From Rhizobium esperanzae (GTDB lineage Bacteria > Pseudomonadota > Alphaproteobacteria > Rhizobiales > Rhizobiaceae), in contig NZ_MXPU01000006.1 in NCBI RefSeq assembly GCF_002204185.1, forward strand, positions 280,901 through 344,900: 64,000 bases of DNA. The letters are read 5' to 3'. Made by a program: the position numbers and the translations under genes. The notes under the pieces are model-generated. The model searched no databases. It had not been told where the DNA came from and saw only the letters and a program-made list of their open reading frames with translations. Below, piece after piece: positions 36,103 to 45,493 of the stretch; the stretch's first letter is position 1, and every line of letters begins with the position of its first letter.

Positions 36103-36762
36103 TCAGGACGGCAGGGCGGTCTTGCGCTCGACATATTTGCCGAAGTGCTCGATGCCGTAGTTGACGATGAAATAGAGACCGCCGGCCAGAAAATAGAACT
36201 GGAGGCTCATGAAATTGCGGGAAATGATCTCCTGCGTGCGCAGGAGAAGCTCCGCTACGCCGATGACGGAGAGCAGCGTCGAGGCCTTCACCATCTCGGC
36301 CGCCGTATTCACCCAGGCCGGCAGGCATTGGCGCATGGCCTGCGGCCACAGTACCGAAGTGAAAGTCTGGGTAAAGGTCAGGCCGATCGCCTTGGCGGCT
36401 TCGGTCTGACCTTTCGGGATCGCCTGAAGCGCTCCACGCACGATTTCGCCGACATGTGAAGAGCAGAAGACGGCAAGGGCGAGGACGCCGGCGGAGAAAG
36501 GTCCGAGATCGAGACCGACCGCGGCCGAGACATAATAGCTTGCCAGCACGAGCACGAGCACCGGCGTGCCGCGGATGATATCCGTATAGGCACGCACGAG
36601 GAGACGTAAGACGATGCCGCCGTAAACCAGCGCCAGGCCGACAAAAACGCCGAGAACGGAGCCGGCGAGAATGGCCAGCAGCGAGATCGACACGGTCATG
36701 GCCATGCCGTTCATGATGACATAGTGGGCTATCCAGAGTTGTTCGAGAAAGGTGTGAGACAT
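36103..36762 (-). CDS. Polar amino-acid ABC permease
   Basis: 219 residues, five membrane helices; '[16 protein letters not shown]' and EAA loop '[25 protein letters not shown]'. Sits 11 bases before the ATPase start and four bases after the other permease. Confidence 0.9.
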   Translation of the reverse strand: MSHTFLEQLWIAHYVIMNGMAMTVSISLLAILAGSVLGVFVGLALVYGGIVLRLLVRAYTDIIRGTPVLVLVLASYYVSAAVGLDLGPFSAGVLALAVFCSSHVGEIVRGALQAIPKGQTEAAKAIGLTFTQTFTSVLWPQAMRQCLPAWVNTAAEMVKASTLLSVIGVAELLLRTQEIISRNFMSLQFYFLAGGLYFIVNYGIEHFGKYVERKTALPS

Positions 36763-36766
36763 CGGA

Positions 36767-37429
36767 TTACCTCGGCAGGGCCAGACGGCGCTCGACGAGG
36801 CGCATCAAGGCAGCGATGAGGAAACAGGTCGCAACATAAAGGGCTGATGTAACCATCCATGTTTCGATGACGCGGAAGCTCTCGACATTGATCTTGCGGG
36901 CGGCAAAGGTCAGCTCGGGCACGGCGATGGCGGCGGCGAGCGAGGTGTCCTTGAAGAGCGAGATGATCGTCGAGGAGAGCGATGGCAGCACGTTGCGCAG
37001 CATCAGCGGAGCGATGATCGAGCTGCGGATCTGCATCCCGGTCAGGCCGATGGCGAGGCCGGCTTCGGTCAGTCCTCTCGGGATCGACAGCAGTCCGGCG
37101 CGGAACACCTCGGCCAGATAGGCGCCGGAATAGAGGGAAAGAACCAGCACGAAGCTTTTCATCTTGTCGAGGCGCAAGCCCATCTGCGGCAGCGCGAAGA
37201 AGGCGAAAAGCACCAGGACGAGAATAGGCAGGTTGCGAATGACCGTGACATAGACCCGCGCCGGCACGAGCGCGAAGCGGTTCCTCGACGTCAGCGCAAA
37301 GGCCACGACAAGACCGATTGCGGCCCCGATCAGGATCGAGATCACGGCAAGGCCGAGGCTGAGGGCAAGTCCGCTTAAGAGAAAGTCGAAATTGCGCCAG
37401 ACGGCAGCGAAATTCAGTGTGTAACCCAT
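36767..37429 (-). CDS. Polar amino-acid ABC permease
   Basis: 220 residues; 'VIRNLPILVLVLFAFFALP' and EAA loop 'GLTEAGLAIGLTGMQIRSSIIAPL'. Start at 'MGYTLNFAAVW' preceded by AAAGGA; an upstream 22-residue extension is not supported. Confidence 0.88.
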   Translation of the reverse strand: MGYTLNFAAVWRNFDFLLSGLALSLGLAVISILIGAAIGLVVAFALTSRNRFALVPARVYVTVIRNLPILVLVLFAFFALPQMGLRLDKMKSFVLVLSLYSGAYLAEVFRAGLLSIPRGLTEAGLAIGLTGMQIRSSIIAPLMLRNVLPSLSSTIISLFKDTSLAAAIAVPELTFAARKINVESFRVIETWMVTSALYVATCFLIAALMRLVERRLALPR

Positions 37430-37562
37430 ACGGGTCCTTTCAGACCGGAGCATGCCGCCGAATCTACGAGCGACCCGGACGACGTCATGCTCCAACCATT
37501 CAATTCAGAAGCGGATTCGGATCTCAGCCCGACCTGGACCCAAGATCGTCCTGTTCCAGCGG

Positions 37563-37582
37563 AGCGGGAGCTCGCTCCCGCT
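37563..37582 (-). promoter_or_regulatory. Intercistronic hairpin after binding-protein gene
   Basis: AGCGGGAGC, TC, GCTCCCGCT: a perfect nine-base inverted repeat 14 bases after the binding-protein stop. The loop would open a pair or two in RNA. The rest of the 166-base gap to the permease gene shows nothing else. Confidence 0.55.
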
Positions 37583-37595
37583 TCCCGCATCGCGG

Positions 37596-38435
37596 TTACT
37601 TGAATTCGACGGGGAAGCCGATCTGCGGCGGCGCCAGATCCTTGCCGAACCAGGTCTTGAAGGATTTGGCATAGAAATCGAACTCGACACCGGTCATCGC
37701 TTCGTGAAGAGCGGTGTTGACGAAGTTCAGCCAGTCCTGATCACCGCGCTTGACGGCGCAGGCATAGGTCTGTGGGTTCCAGCCGTAGCCGGCGTCCTTG
37801 TAGCGGCCCGGGTTCTGCGTCATGTACCAGGCGAGCGACGACTGGTCCGTGGCGGCGGCATCGGCGCGCCCCGACTCCAGCGCCTGATAGATCAGGTCGA
37901 CGGATTCGTACTGGTCGACGGTCGCCTCCGGCAATGCGGCGTGCACCATAGCTTCGGCATAGACGTTCTGGAGAACCGAGATGGTGACCGAGGAGCCGGC
38001 AGCCTTCAGCGCGGCGTAATCGGCATACTTTCCATCCGCCTTGAGCATCAGGCCGACGCCCTCACGATAATAGGGAATGGTGAAAGCGACCTGCTGGGCG
38101 CGTTCGCCCGTAACGGTCATGAACTGGCAGGTGATATCGACCTTATCGGTGGTGATGTTCGGAATGCGGGCGTCCGACGACTGGTTGACAAATTCGATCT
38201 TATCCGGATCGCCGAACAGAGCCTTGGCGACGATATGGCCCATGTCGACATCGAAGCCCTGAAGCTTGTCGTCCGCGCTCTTGAAATGCCAGGGCGCATT
38301 GGTGCTGCCCGTGCCGAGCACGAGATGGCCGCGGGCGAGCACTTCGTCGAGCTTGCTGCCGTCAGCCAGTGCAGGCGTGGAAATGAGCGCGGCGGCGGCC
38401 AGCGACATCGCGCAGGTGCGAAAGGAAATGGTCAT
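37596..38435 (-). CDS. Polar amino-acid ABC binding protein, family 3
   Basis: 279 residues with signal peptide ('MTISFRTCAMSLAAAALISTPALA'). Family-3 fold: 'GHLVLGTGSTNAPWHFKSADDKLQGFDVDMG', 'VDITCQFMTVTGERAQQVAFTIPYYREGVGLML'. It heads the operon to 35321. Ligand unknown; glutamate/aspartate-type or opine-like compounds are usual for the family. Confidence 0.9.
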   Translation of the reverse strand: MTISFRTCAMSLAAAALISTPALADGSKLDEVLARGHLVLGTGSTNAPWHFKSADDKLQGFDVDMGHIVAKALFGDPDKIEFVNQSSDARIPNITTDKVDITCQFMTVTGERAQQVAFTIPYYREGVGLMLKADGKYADYAALKAAGSSVTISVLQNVYAEAMVHAALPEATVDQYESVDLIYQALESGRADAAATDQSSLAWYMTQNPGRYKDAGYGWNPQTYACAVKRGDQDWLNFVNTALHEAMTGVEFDFYAKSFKTWFGKDLAPPQIGFPVEFK

Positions 38436-38462
38436 GGCGTTCCCTTGTGATTAGTTCCTATT

Positions 38463-38476
38463 ATTCCAATATAATG
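38463..38476. promoter_or_regulatory. Candidate operator upstream of binding-protein gene
   Basis: TCCAATATAATGGA, 12 of 14 bases symmetric, 28 bases before the binding-protein start in an AT-rich patch. A related ATTCCAG half lies about 25 bases further upstream. Position suits a repressor site over the promoter. Confidence 0.4.
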
Positions 38477-39166
38477 GACGCATGTCTGTTTTACTGGAAT
38501 GATGTATCAAGTGCCATTGCGGATGAATTGTCAATGGGCTGTGACGAAAAACGCGCAGTATGAAGTCGCCGCACTGCGCGCTACTCGGCAGACACCGAAG
38601 CGAGATCAGGGCTGCTGAAGTGAATATTCGACCTGCACGCTCTGGGCCGGCAGGTGGCTTTCAAGTCCGCAGAGATTGCAATCCAGCATCGCAGACGGCG
38701 GAGCAGGACAACCTCTCGCCGACTTTCGGGTGCTCAAAATATCTCTGAACGACCCTGCACTCCGAGTTCAGCGAAAGCGGAGGCTGGTGAGTCTTCTTCA
38801 GCCCGCCACAAATGCAGTCGGCGCATTTCGCTGCTTTTTAGTTGCCACGGCGAGCAGCGTATCGGCGGAGAAGCCGCAATTCCGGACGCGCAACCGCGAC
38901 GCACTTTTGCTGAAATTGCTCCGACACGGCAACGTAGCGCGAAAGCCTATCAGCGGCGGTTGAAGCTTCTGTTCTTTGGTGAAAAGAGGCGGGGCCAGGT
39001 GAATATGGCGAAATCGAATTAATGGAACCATATGGTTCTATCAATAATACAATCAGGAATTGGAAGTCGAAACCGGCCGGTGACGGCAGTCGAGGGGCAA
39101 GCGGCAGGCACTTAATCGAGAGATTGGCGGTGTAAAGAGCGAGAGTTGCTGCGCCGCTCTTCCACT
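38477..39166. other. Gene-poor stretch with no supported gene
   Basis: About 690 bases between the amino-acid operon promoter and the 3' end of the TetR gene. Several overlapping open frames of 60-135 codons exist on both strands, but they are compositionally odd (Arg/Ser-rich) and mutually exclusive. Apart from the palindrome at 39025 nothing is recognised; it may be the remnant of a lost gene. Confidence 0.5.
39025..39038. promoter_or_regulatory. Perfect 14-base palindrome, possible TetR operator
   Basis: GAACCATATGGTTC lies 129 bases past the TetR stop in an AT-rich patch. It has the size of TetR-family sites but does not overlap the TetR promoter, which is at the other end of the gene. 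Confidence 0.4.
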
Positions 39167-39814
39167 CTAAGCGGCTCCGATGCCCGCGGCGAAGATCGCG
39201 ATGCAGCGGTGAAGATGGGCAAGCATCAGGCTCCGGTCGGGCCAAGCCAGCACGCGGCCTTCCGGTGGGCCCATGCCGCCAAAGATCATATCCATCAGCA
39301 TGCGGGCGCCGCTCTCCGGATCATCCAGCGACAGCCTGCCCTCCGCCCGGCGATCGGTGAGCCAGTCAGCGAGATGCTGCCGGCTGGCGAGTATGCCTTC
39401 GCGCTGGAGAATGTCGATAAGCTCGGGAAATTGCGCCGCTTCCCGAAAGACGAGCTGCAGGAAACCGGCGCGTTCCGCATCCAGTTCCTCGTCCATGTCG
39501 ATCATGAATATACGTTCGAGGCTCTCGGCGATCGGGATATCTTCAGCGGATCTCGGCAGGTCGAGCATCAGGCGCCGGTGTGCGCCGACCACGGCTGCAA
39601 ACAGCTCTTCCTTGCTCTGAAACAGCTTGTAGAGCGTCTGCTTGGAAACACCCGCCTCCGAGGCGACGACCGCGGTCGTGCTTCCGGCATAGCCATATTT
39701 TACGAAAACGCGGCGGGCGACTTCAACGATATGCGTCCGCTTGTCTTCGTCGCTGGAGACTTTCGGCCGCCCCCGCTTTCGCGGCTCATCTACGCGCTCG
39801 TCGGCAATATCCAT
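39167..39814 (-). CDS. TetR-family transcriptional regulator
   Basis: About 215 residues. 'RGRPKVSSDEDKRTHIVEVARRVFVKYGYAGSTTAVVASEAGVSKQTLYKLFQSKEELF' (about 15-72) is the classical TetR HTH with AT-hook-like lead; the rest is a helical ligand domain with 'MDMIFGGMGPPEG' near the end. GTG 39823 is an alternative start. Resembles AcrR-like repressors of efflux pumps, but no pump gene is adjacent on either side. Confidence 0.87.
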   Translation of the reverse strand: MDIADERVDEPRKRGRPKVSSDEDKRTHIVEVARRVFVKYGYAGSTTAVVASEAGVSKQTLYKLFQSKEELFAAVVGAHRRLMLDLPRSAEDIPIAESLERIFMIDMDEELDAERAGFLQLVFREAAQFPELIDILQREGILASRQHLADWLTDRRAEGRLSLDDPESGARMLMDMIFGGMGPPEGRVLAWPDRSLMLAHLHRCIAIFAAGIGAA

Positions 39815-39823
39815 GACGATCAC

Positions 39824-40353
39824 ACCGCTTTGCCGAAGCGCATGCCACCGATCCTGAAAAGCAGCCTGCTATATCTGAGGGATGATTTTTCCGGTTGCGG
39901 CATCAGCAATTCGATTCAGAGAACTAAATAATTCTGCAATGCGATGCGCCCCCACCCTCTAGCGATATAGCGCTTTTGTCGACCCTTCTGCCGCCGCGTC
40001 AGTCTCTTCCTACCTAAAGCAAGAGCCCGACATCCGCATCCCAGAACATCCTCTCCTGTAGTCTGATCTAAAAAAAAATCAACTGCGACCGGCCGGCTCG
40101 ACGGAGACACGTCCAGCGGCGGCGACAAACTGACGGCCCAGTTTATGACGCTGGCGCGGGACCGTTTCGGCCAGTGGGGCTTCGCCAGCAGCTGCTTTTC
40201 CGCCACAGCCATTAAATGTAAATAGCAGATGATGGCTGACTAAACGGCTATATGACGATCACCGCAATTTTGGACGGTTACTCGACTCCGGACAGTTAGT
40301 CGACTTCGCGTCCGGATAAGAAGTTAACCATATTTCAGCGTTCTTGAGAAATA
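39824..40353. other. Intergenic region upstream of the chemoreceptor
   Basis: 530 bases without a supported gene. A 98-codon minus-strand frame (39916-40212) is open but unrecognised and Arg/Lys-rich. Near the chemoreceptor there are two related words, GTTACTCGACT-CCGGA and GTTAGTCGACT-TCCGGA (about 40275-40317), a short imperfect direct repeat of unknown meaning. Confidence 0.4.
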
Positions 40354-42231
40354 ATGGCATACGTAGATCAGGCATCTCGAAGAAGAGAAGCCCAAAGTTA
40401 TTTGGAGAGAGTCTTGGCATTTACCATTGCGCGCAGCCTGGTGGCGTTTGGCATCGCCGTTTCAGCCGGTCTTTTCATGTCGATTGGATTGCAGCAATCG
40501 GCGCTTCAAAGGCTGAAAGTCAATGGCCCGGTTTACGAGCAGGTGGTCTACGGCAAGGATCTCATCGCCGATATATTGCCGCCGCCTCTCTTTGTGGTCG
40601 AATCCTACATGCTGTCCTTCGAGGCGAGCAAATTCCCCGAACTCACCGAAACCAATCTGGGGAAGATCGCCAATCTGAAAGCCGCTTACGACGACCGTCG
40701 CGCCTATTGGAAAACCACCCGGCTGCCGCAGTCTTTGAAGGATGAGCTCGAAAACGATGTGCTCGCCAAGGGCGATGTATTCTGGCAGGTGATGAACCGC
40801 GAAATCATCCCCGCCTTGAACGCCAAGGACGAAAGTAAGGCGCATGGCGCGATCGAGCAGTTGCGCGTCGCCTTCCATGCGCATCAGGATGCTGTAGAGA
40901 AGCTCGTCGCCAATTCCGACGCTTTCCTGAAAGACGAAGAGAGCAATGCCGCTTCGGAAATCGTAACCTGGACAATCTATGCGGGCGCCGCGGGCTTCGG
41001 CTCCTTCGCCCTGTTGCTGGTCGGGCTCTATTTTCTGCGCCGTCGAGCCATTGTGCCGCTGGATGGCATGAAGGCCTATATGGGCAGCCTCGCCGAAGGC
41101 GATTTTTCGACCGAGGTTCCCTATTCCGACCGCTCCGACGAGATCGGCGCCATGTCCAAGGCTGTGGCGGTGTTCCGCCGCAATGCGCTGGAACGACAAG
41201 ATGCCCAGAAGCGCGAGACGGCGCTTCGCGATCAGGAATTCCAGCGCGAACGCAGCCAGATGGCTGAAAAGGCCGCCGAGGACCAACGACGCGAAACGGT
41301 GATCGAGGAACTGACCTACGGCCTGGACCAGCTCTCGCTCGGCAATCTCGATTGCCGCATCACCGCAGCCTTCGCACCGGCCTACGAAACGTTGCGTGCC
41401 AAGTTCAACGACAGCCTGGATGCGCTTTGCGTTTCGATGGCGGAGGTCGCCCAGACCTCCAGGCAGGTCGGCAGCTCTTCCGCCGGCATCACAAATGCCG
41501 CCGACAGCCTCGCATTGCGTACCGAACAGCAGGCAGCGATGCTCGAAGAGGCTACGAGCGCGCTCGGCGAAATGAACGCCAAGGCCAAGGATGCTTCGAA
41601 CCATGCCGGCAAGGCGACCGGCATGATGGCCGAGACGCGCAACAGCGCCGAACATTCGGCGGCCATCGTTCGCGATGCGATTGCCGCCATGGAACGGATC
41701 GAAGGTTCATCCGCCCAGATCGGCGAGATCGTCAACGTCATCGACGAGATCGCCTTCCAGACCAACCTTCTGGCGCTCAACGCCGGTGTGGAAGCCGCCC
41801 GCGCCGGCGAAGCGGGCAAAGGCTTCGCCGTTGTAGCGCAGGAAGTGCGTGAGCTCGCCCTCCGTTCGGCCAATGCCGCCAAGGAGATCAGATCTCTGAT
41901 TTCCACGTCATCGTCTCAGGTTTCCACCGGCGTGGAGCTCGTCAACCGCACCGGCAAGGCGCTTATGGAAATCGAAGGCCAGGTCGAGCAAGTCGCCGGC
42001 CTGATCGCCCGCATCGTTTCGGTTTCCTCCGAACAGGCGGTGATGATCGGGGAAATCAATGCTTCCGTCAACGCGCTCGATGAGGTCACGCAGCGCAACG
42101 CCGCCATGGCCGCGGAAACGGTCTCAGCCTGCCGTGCGCTCGGCGGCCAGACGCAGACGCTGGAAGGGATTGTCGGTCGCTTCCAGACCGATGCGGCAGC
42201 TGCCGGGTCAAGAGCGCGGAAGGCAGCTTGA
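40354..42231 (+). CDS. Methyl-accepting chemotaxis protein
   Basis: 625 residues. First membrane helix about 24-46, periplasmic all-helical sensor about 47-206, second helix about 207-229, HAMP domain 230-285 and a second HAMP-like stretch about 320-370. The long cytoplasmic coiled coil has the kinase-contact hairpin '[34 protein letters not shown]'. No C-terminal CheR-binding pentapeptide is seen. It should signal through CheA/CheW located elsewhere. Ligand unknown; it sits beside the ectoine locus but on the opposite strand. Confidence 0.92.
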   Translation: MAYVDQASRRREAQSYLERVLAFTIARSLVAFGIAVSAGLFMSIGLQQSALQRLKVNGPVYEQVVYGKDLIADILPPPLFVVESYMLSFEASKFPELTETNLGKIANLKAAYDDRRAYWKTTRLPQSLKDELENDVLAKGDVFWQVMNREIIPALNAKDESKAHGAIEQLRVAFHAHQDAVEKLVANSDAFLKDEESNAASEIVTWTIYAGAAGFGSFALLLVGLYFLRRRAIVPLDGMKAYMGSLAEGDFSTEVPYSDRSDEIGAMSKAVAVFRRNALERQDAQKRETALRDQEFQRERSQMAEKAAEDQRRETVIEELTYGLDQLSLGNLDCRITAAFAPAYETLRAKFNDSLDALCVSMAEVAQTSRQVGSSSAGITNAADSLALRTEQQAAMLEEATSALGEMNAKAKDASNHAGKATGMMAETRNSAEHSAAIVRDAIAAMERIEGSSAQIGEIVNVIDEIAFQTNLLALNAGVEAARAGEAGKGFAVVAQEVRELALRSANAAKEIRSLISTSSSQVSTGVELVNRTGKALMEIEGQVEQVAGLIARIVSVSSEQAVMIGEINASVNALDEVTQRNAAMAAETVSACRALGGQTQTLEGIVGRFQTDAAAAGSRARKAA

Positions 42232-42271
42232 TGTTGATTGGACGGTGACGTTCATCATGCGCCAGTCGTCG

Positions 42272-43279
42272 TCAGTTCGTCACGATCGCCACGACCCCAA
42301 CGCAATCGCCTGATTTGACCAGCCCCGGGAAATGCCGCGCGCAGAGAATACCGTCCATGGCGGCACGGATCTCGCGCGGCGCCTCACCCGTCCTGCCCGT
42401 CGGGTAGATGCGAGCGATGACGGCATCCTTGGCGACCGCTTCACCGAGGTCGACCGCGGGTTCGATCAATCCGCCTTCTTCTGCGAAGGAGAAGCAGCGG
42501 CCATCCGGCATATCCAGCCACGTTGTCGGGCCCGTATGCACGGAGCCCGAGACGATACCGGCATGTCGCAGCACGTTCATGGTGCCGCGTTTGGCGATCG
42601 CCGCTGTTCTGGCCGTGGCGGTACCTCCACCGCCGAGCTCGGTGGTGATGAAGATCTTGCCCATCTCTTCGGCCGCCGTGTCGTACATGCCGACCGCATC
42701 GATCTCCAGCATCTTCATCGAATAGGGTGCGGCAAAGGCTGTCACGAAATCGAACGCCTGCGCCTCCTGTTGTTTGTTCGGCAGGATGTGCGCTGCGCAG
42801 AACGGCAGAAAATCGAGCGTCTTGCCGCCGGAGTGGAAGTCGAGCACGAGATCCGCCATCGGCAGAAGCACACGCTGGAAATAATCGGCGATCCTTTCGG
42901 TCACCGTGCCGTCCGGACGACCCGGGAAGCTGCGGTTCATGTTGCCTCTGTCGATCGGCGATGTCCGGGTTCCTGCAAGGAATGCCGGGTAATTCATTGC
43001 CGGCACGATGATGACAGCGCCGCTCACCTCCTCTGCCTGCAGCGAGCGGGCGAGATCAAACAGCGCAATCGGTCCCTCGTACTCGTCGCCATGATTGCCG
43101 CCGGTCAGGAGCGCCGTCGGTCCCTTGCCGTTCCTGACGACCGTTATCGGGATCATCACCGATCCCCAGGCAGAATCGTCGCGGCTGTAGGGCAGCCTGA
43201 GGAAACCGTGCTGGACGCCCTCGGCGGCGAAATCCACCGTCGCGTTGATCGGCGACGGCCGCAAGCGGGTCTCTGTCAT
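42272..43279 (-). CDS. eutE: N-alpha-acetyl-diaminobutyrate deacetylase of ectoine breakdown
   Basis: 335 residues, succinylglutamate desuccinylase/aspartoacylase family (EutE/DoeB). Zinc ligands His63 and Glu66 in 'GGNHGDEYEGP' and His149 in 'LDFHSGG'; substrate Arg in 'IDRGNMNRSFPG'. It removes acetate from N-alpha-acetyl-L-2,4-diaminobutyrate (and the hydroxy form) made by EutD. Last gene of the ehu-eut operon, seven bases after eutD. Confidence 0.93.
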   Translation of the reverse strand: MTETRLRPSPINATVDFAAEGVQHGFLRLPYSRDDSAWGSVMIPITVVRNGKGPTALLTGGNHGDEYEGPIALFDLARSLQAEEVSGAVIIVPAMNYPAFLAGTRTSPIDRGNMNRSFPGRPDGTVTERIADYFQRVLLPMADLVLDFHSGGKTLDFLPFCAAHILPNKQQEAQAFDFVTAFAAPYSMKMLEIDAVGMYDTAAEEMGKIFITTELGGGGTATARTAAIAKRGTMNVLRHAGIVSGSVHTGPTTWLDMPDGRCFSFAEEGGLIEPAVDLGEAVAKDAVIARIYPTGRTGEAPREIRAAMDGILCARHFPGLVKSGDCVGVVAIVTN

Positions 43280-43286
43280 GACAGCC

Positions 43287-44468
43287 TCAATCCTTGACCA
43301 TCAGCTTGCGCGGCACGTTGGCGAGGCACTCGACACCGCTTTCGGTGATGAGAATGCTCTCCGTCGTCTCGAACCCCATGTCCTCGAGCCAGAGGCCAGT
43401 CATGAAATGGAAGGTCATGCCGGGCTTCAGCTCCGTCCGGTCGCCGGGCCGCAGGCTCATGGTGCGCTCGCCCCAGTCCGGCGGATAGGAAAGCCCGATC
43501 GGATAACCCGTGCGGTTGTCCTTGACGATCCCGTATTTCTTCAGCACCGCGAAGAAGGCATTGGCGATATCCTCGCAGCTATTGCCGGGTCTGGCGACCG
43601 CAAGACCGGCTTCCATGCCTTCCAACGTCGCTTTTTCGGCGTCGAGAAAGGCCTGCGTCGGCTTGCCGAGGAAGACGGTGCGCGACAGCGGCAGATGATA
43701 GCGGTTGTAGCAGCCGGCGATCTCAAAGAAGGTGCCCTCCCCCTTCTTCAACGGCCGGTCGTCCCAGGTCAGATGCGGTGCGGATGCTTCGACGCCGGAC
43801 GGCAGCAGCGGCACGATGGCCGGATAGTCGCCGCCGATGCCGTCGACGCCGCGGGTGCCGGCGTCATAGATTTCCGCTACCAGATCGCACTTGCGCATGC
43901 CGACCTCGATCTTGTCGAAGATGCGGGCGTGCATGGCTTCCACAATCCGGGCGGCATTGCGCATGTACTTGATTTCGGTCTCGCTCTTGACCGCGCGTTG
44001 CCAGTTGACCAGCGCGGTCGCGTCGACGAAGCGCGCATTCGGCAGATGCCTCTGCAGCGCAGCGAAGGCGGCGGCGGAAAACCAGTAATTGTCCATCTCG
44101 ACGCCGATCGTCAGCTTGGCGAAGCCGCGCTCCGTCAGGATGCCGGAGAGGTAATCCATTGGATGACGCTCGGTCGACTGCACGTAGTGATCGGGATAGC
44201 CGACGATATTGTCGTGCTTGACGTAGGCGGTGAGCTTGGCGCCATTGGCGTCCTGGCCGCGGCCGAACCAGATCGGCTCGCCCTGCGGCGGCACGATCAC
44301 CGCCTGATGCACGTAGAAGGACCAACCGTCATAGCCGGTCAGCCAGGCCATGTTCGAGGGATCGCTGACAACAAGCAGGTCCACACCCTTCGCTTCCATG
44401 GCACGCCGTGTTTTTTCCAGCCGCGCGGCATATTCGCCGAGCGAAAACTTCAGATTGGGTTGGGTCAT
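43287..44468 (-). CDS. eutD: Ectoine hydrolase
   Basis: 393 residues, M24 (creatinase/Xaa-Pro peptidase fold; EutD/DoeA). N-terminal 'YAARLEKTRRAMEAKGVDLLVVSDPSNMAWLTGYDGWSFY' and C-terminal pita-bread domain with 'PGMTFHFMTGLW' and 'ETTESILITESGVECL'. Opens the ectoine ring to N-alpha-acetyl-diaminobutyrate. The ATG at 44468 is used; the upstream frame extension is antisense noise over eutC. Confidence 0.93.
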   Translation of the reverse strand: MTQPNLKFSLGEYAARLEKTRRAMEAKGVDLLVVSDPSNMAWLTGYDGWSFYVHQAVIVPPQGEPIWFGRGQDANGAKLTAYVKHDNIVGYPDHYVQSTERHPMDYLSGILTERGFAKLTIGVEMDNYWFSAAAFAALQRHLPNARFVDATALVNWQRAVKSETEIKYMRNAARIVEAMHARIFDKIEVGMRKCDLVAEIYDAGTRGVDGIGGDYPAIVPLLPSGVEASAPHLTWDDRPLKKGEGTFFEIAGCYNRYHLPLSRTVFLGKPTQAFLDAEKATLEGMEAGLAVARPGNSCEDIANAFFAVLKKYGIVKDNRTGYPIGLSYPPDWGERTMSLRPGDRTELKPGMTFHFMTGLWLEDMGFETTESILITESGVECLANVPRKLMVKD

Positions 44469-44500
44469 GTTTCTTCCCTTCTTTTCCGGCGCCGCGCCGG

Positions 44501-45493
44501 TCAGCTTTCGAACGTGGTCCCCGCCTTCATCCCGCCGGCGCGGGCGAAGGCGAGAGTGGCGATAGCGGTGTCCTGGATGCCGGTGCCGGTGAGGTCGGCA
44601 ATGGTGATCTGCTCGCTGCTCGTTCTGCCCGGCATCCGGCCGGAAACGATCCGGCCGAGCTCGGCGAAATCGGCATCGGCCGCGACCAGACCGGCTTCGA
44701 TTGCGTGATGCAGCTCGCCGAGGCGGCGCGTCTGTTTCAGACTGTCGGCGACATAAAGGCCGGCCCGAGCGATGGCCACGGGATCGATTTCGTTCTTGTG
44801 CTCCGCATCCGATCCCATGGCTGTCAGATGCTGCCCGGGTTCGAGCCACCCGGCTTCGACGATCGGTTTTTCCGCAGGCGTGGTGGTCACGATAATGTCG
44901 GCACCGGAGATTGCCTCTCTCGGATCCGACGTAGCGATGACGGGAAATCCAAGTTCTCCGCTCAATTCGGCCGCTGCCTTCTGCGCCTTGGCGGCATCAC
45001 GGGCCCAGATCCTGGCCTCGGCGATGGGCCGCACCAGCGTCAGTGCTTCGAGCTGCAGCCGAGCTTGCATTCCGGCGCCGAAAATTGCGGCCACGCTGGA
45101 GTCTTGCCGTGACAGGTATTTCGCAGCGACGGCGCCGGCTGCCGCGGTGCGCACATCCGTGAGATAGCCGTTGTCCAGAAGCAGCGCCTGCACCAGACCT
45201 GTCCGGCTGGACAGCAGCACCATCATGCCATTGGTGCTCGGCAGACCGATCTTTGGATTGTCGAAGAAACCGGGGCTGATCTTGATGGCGAAACCTTCAA
45301 TGCCCGGAACGTAGGCGGTCTTCACATCGACCTCACCCCGATATTCCGGAATGTCGAGCCGCAGAATCGGCGGCATGGCGACCACCTTCGTTGCAAGCGC
45401 CGCGAAAGCCTGCTCGATGCAGGCGACCGCATCGCGATCGAGCACCACGATCTTGCGCAATTCCGCTTCCGTCAGAATGATCATGCGGTTCAT
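44501..45493 (-). CDS. eutC: EutC, ornithine cyclodeaminase/mu-crystallin-type enzyme
   Basis: 330 residues. NAD-binding 'AAIFGAGMQARLQLEALTLVRP' and family motifs 'DNGYLTDVRTAAAGAVAAKYLSR' and 'TTTPAEKPIVEAGWLEPGQHLTAMGSDAEHKNEID'. Part of the EutABC set that handles the 5-hydroxyectoine-derived intermediate. GGAGG seven bases before the ATG; ATGA overlap with eutB. Confidence 0.92.
   Translation of the reverse strand: MNRMIILTEAELRKIVVLDRDAVACIEQAFAALATKVVAMPPILRLDIPEYRGEVDVKTAYVPGIEGFAIKISPGFFDNPKIGLPSTNGMMVLLSSRTGLVQALLLDNGYLTDVRTAAAGAVAAKYLSRQDSSVAAIFGAGMQARLQLEALTLVRPIAEARIWARDAAKAQKAAAELSGELGFPVIATSDPREAISGADIIVTTTPAEKPIVEAGWLEPGQHLTAMGSDAEHKNEIDPVAIARAGLYVADSLKQTRRLGELHHAIEAGLVAADADFAELGRIVSGRMPGRTSSEQITIADLTGTGIQDTAIATLAFARAGGMKAGTTFES

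Noticed and set aside
38654..39022. 122-codon plus-strand frame in the gene-poor segment
   Set aside because: Arg/Ser-rich, overlapped by other frames of equal quality, no SD and no recognisable domain.
39916..40212. 98-codon minus-strand frame upstream of the chemoreceptor
   Set aside because: No family resemblance and a basic, Arg/Lys-rich composition; weak support only.
43245..44708. 487-codon plus-strand frame opposite eutD
   Set aside because: Antisense of eutD and the end of eutC, both clear enzymes; no domain seen.
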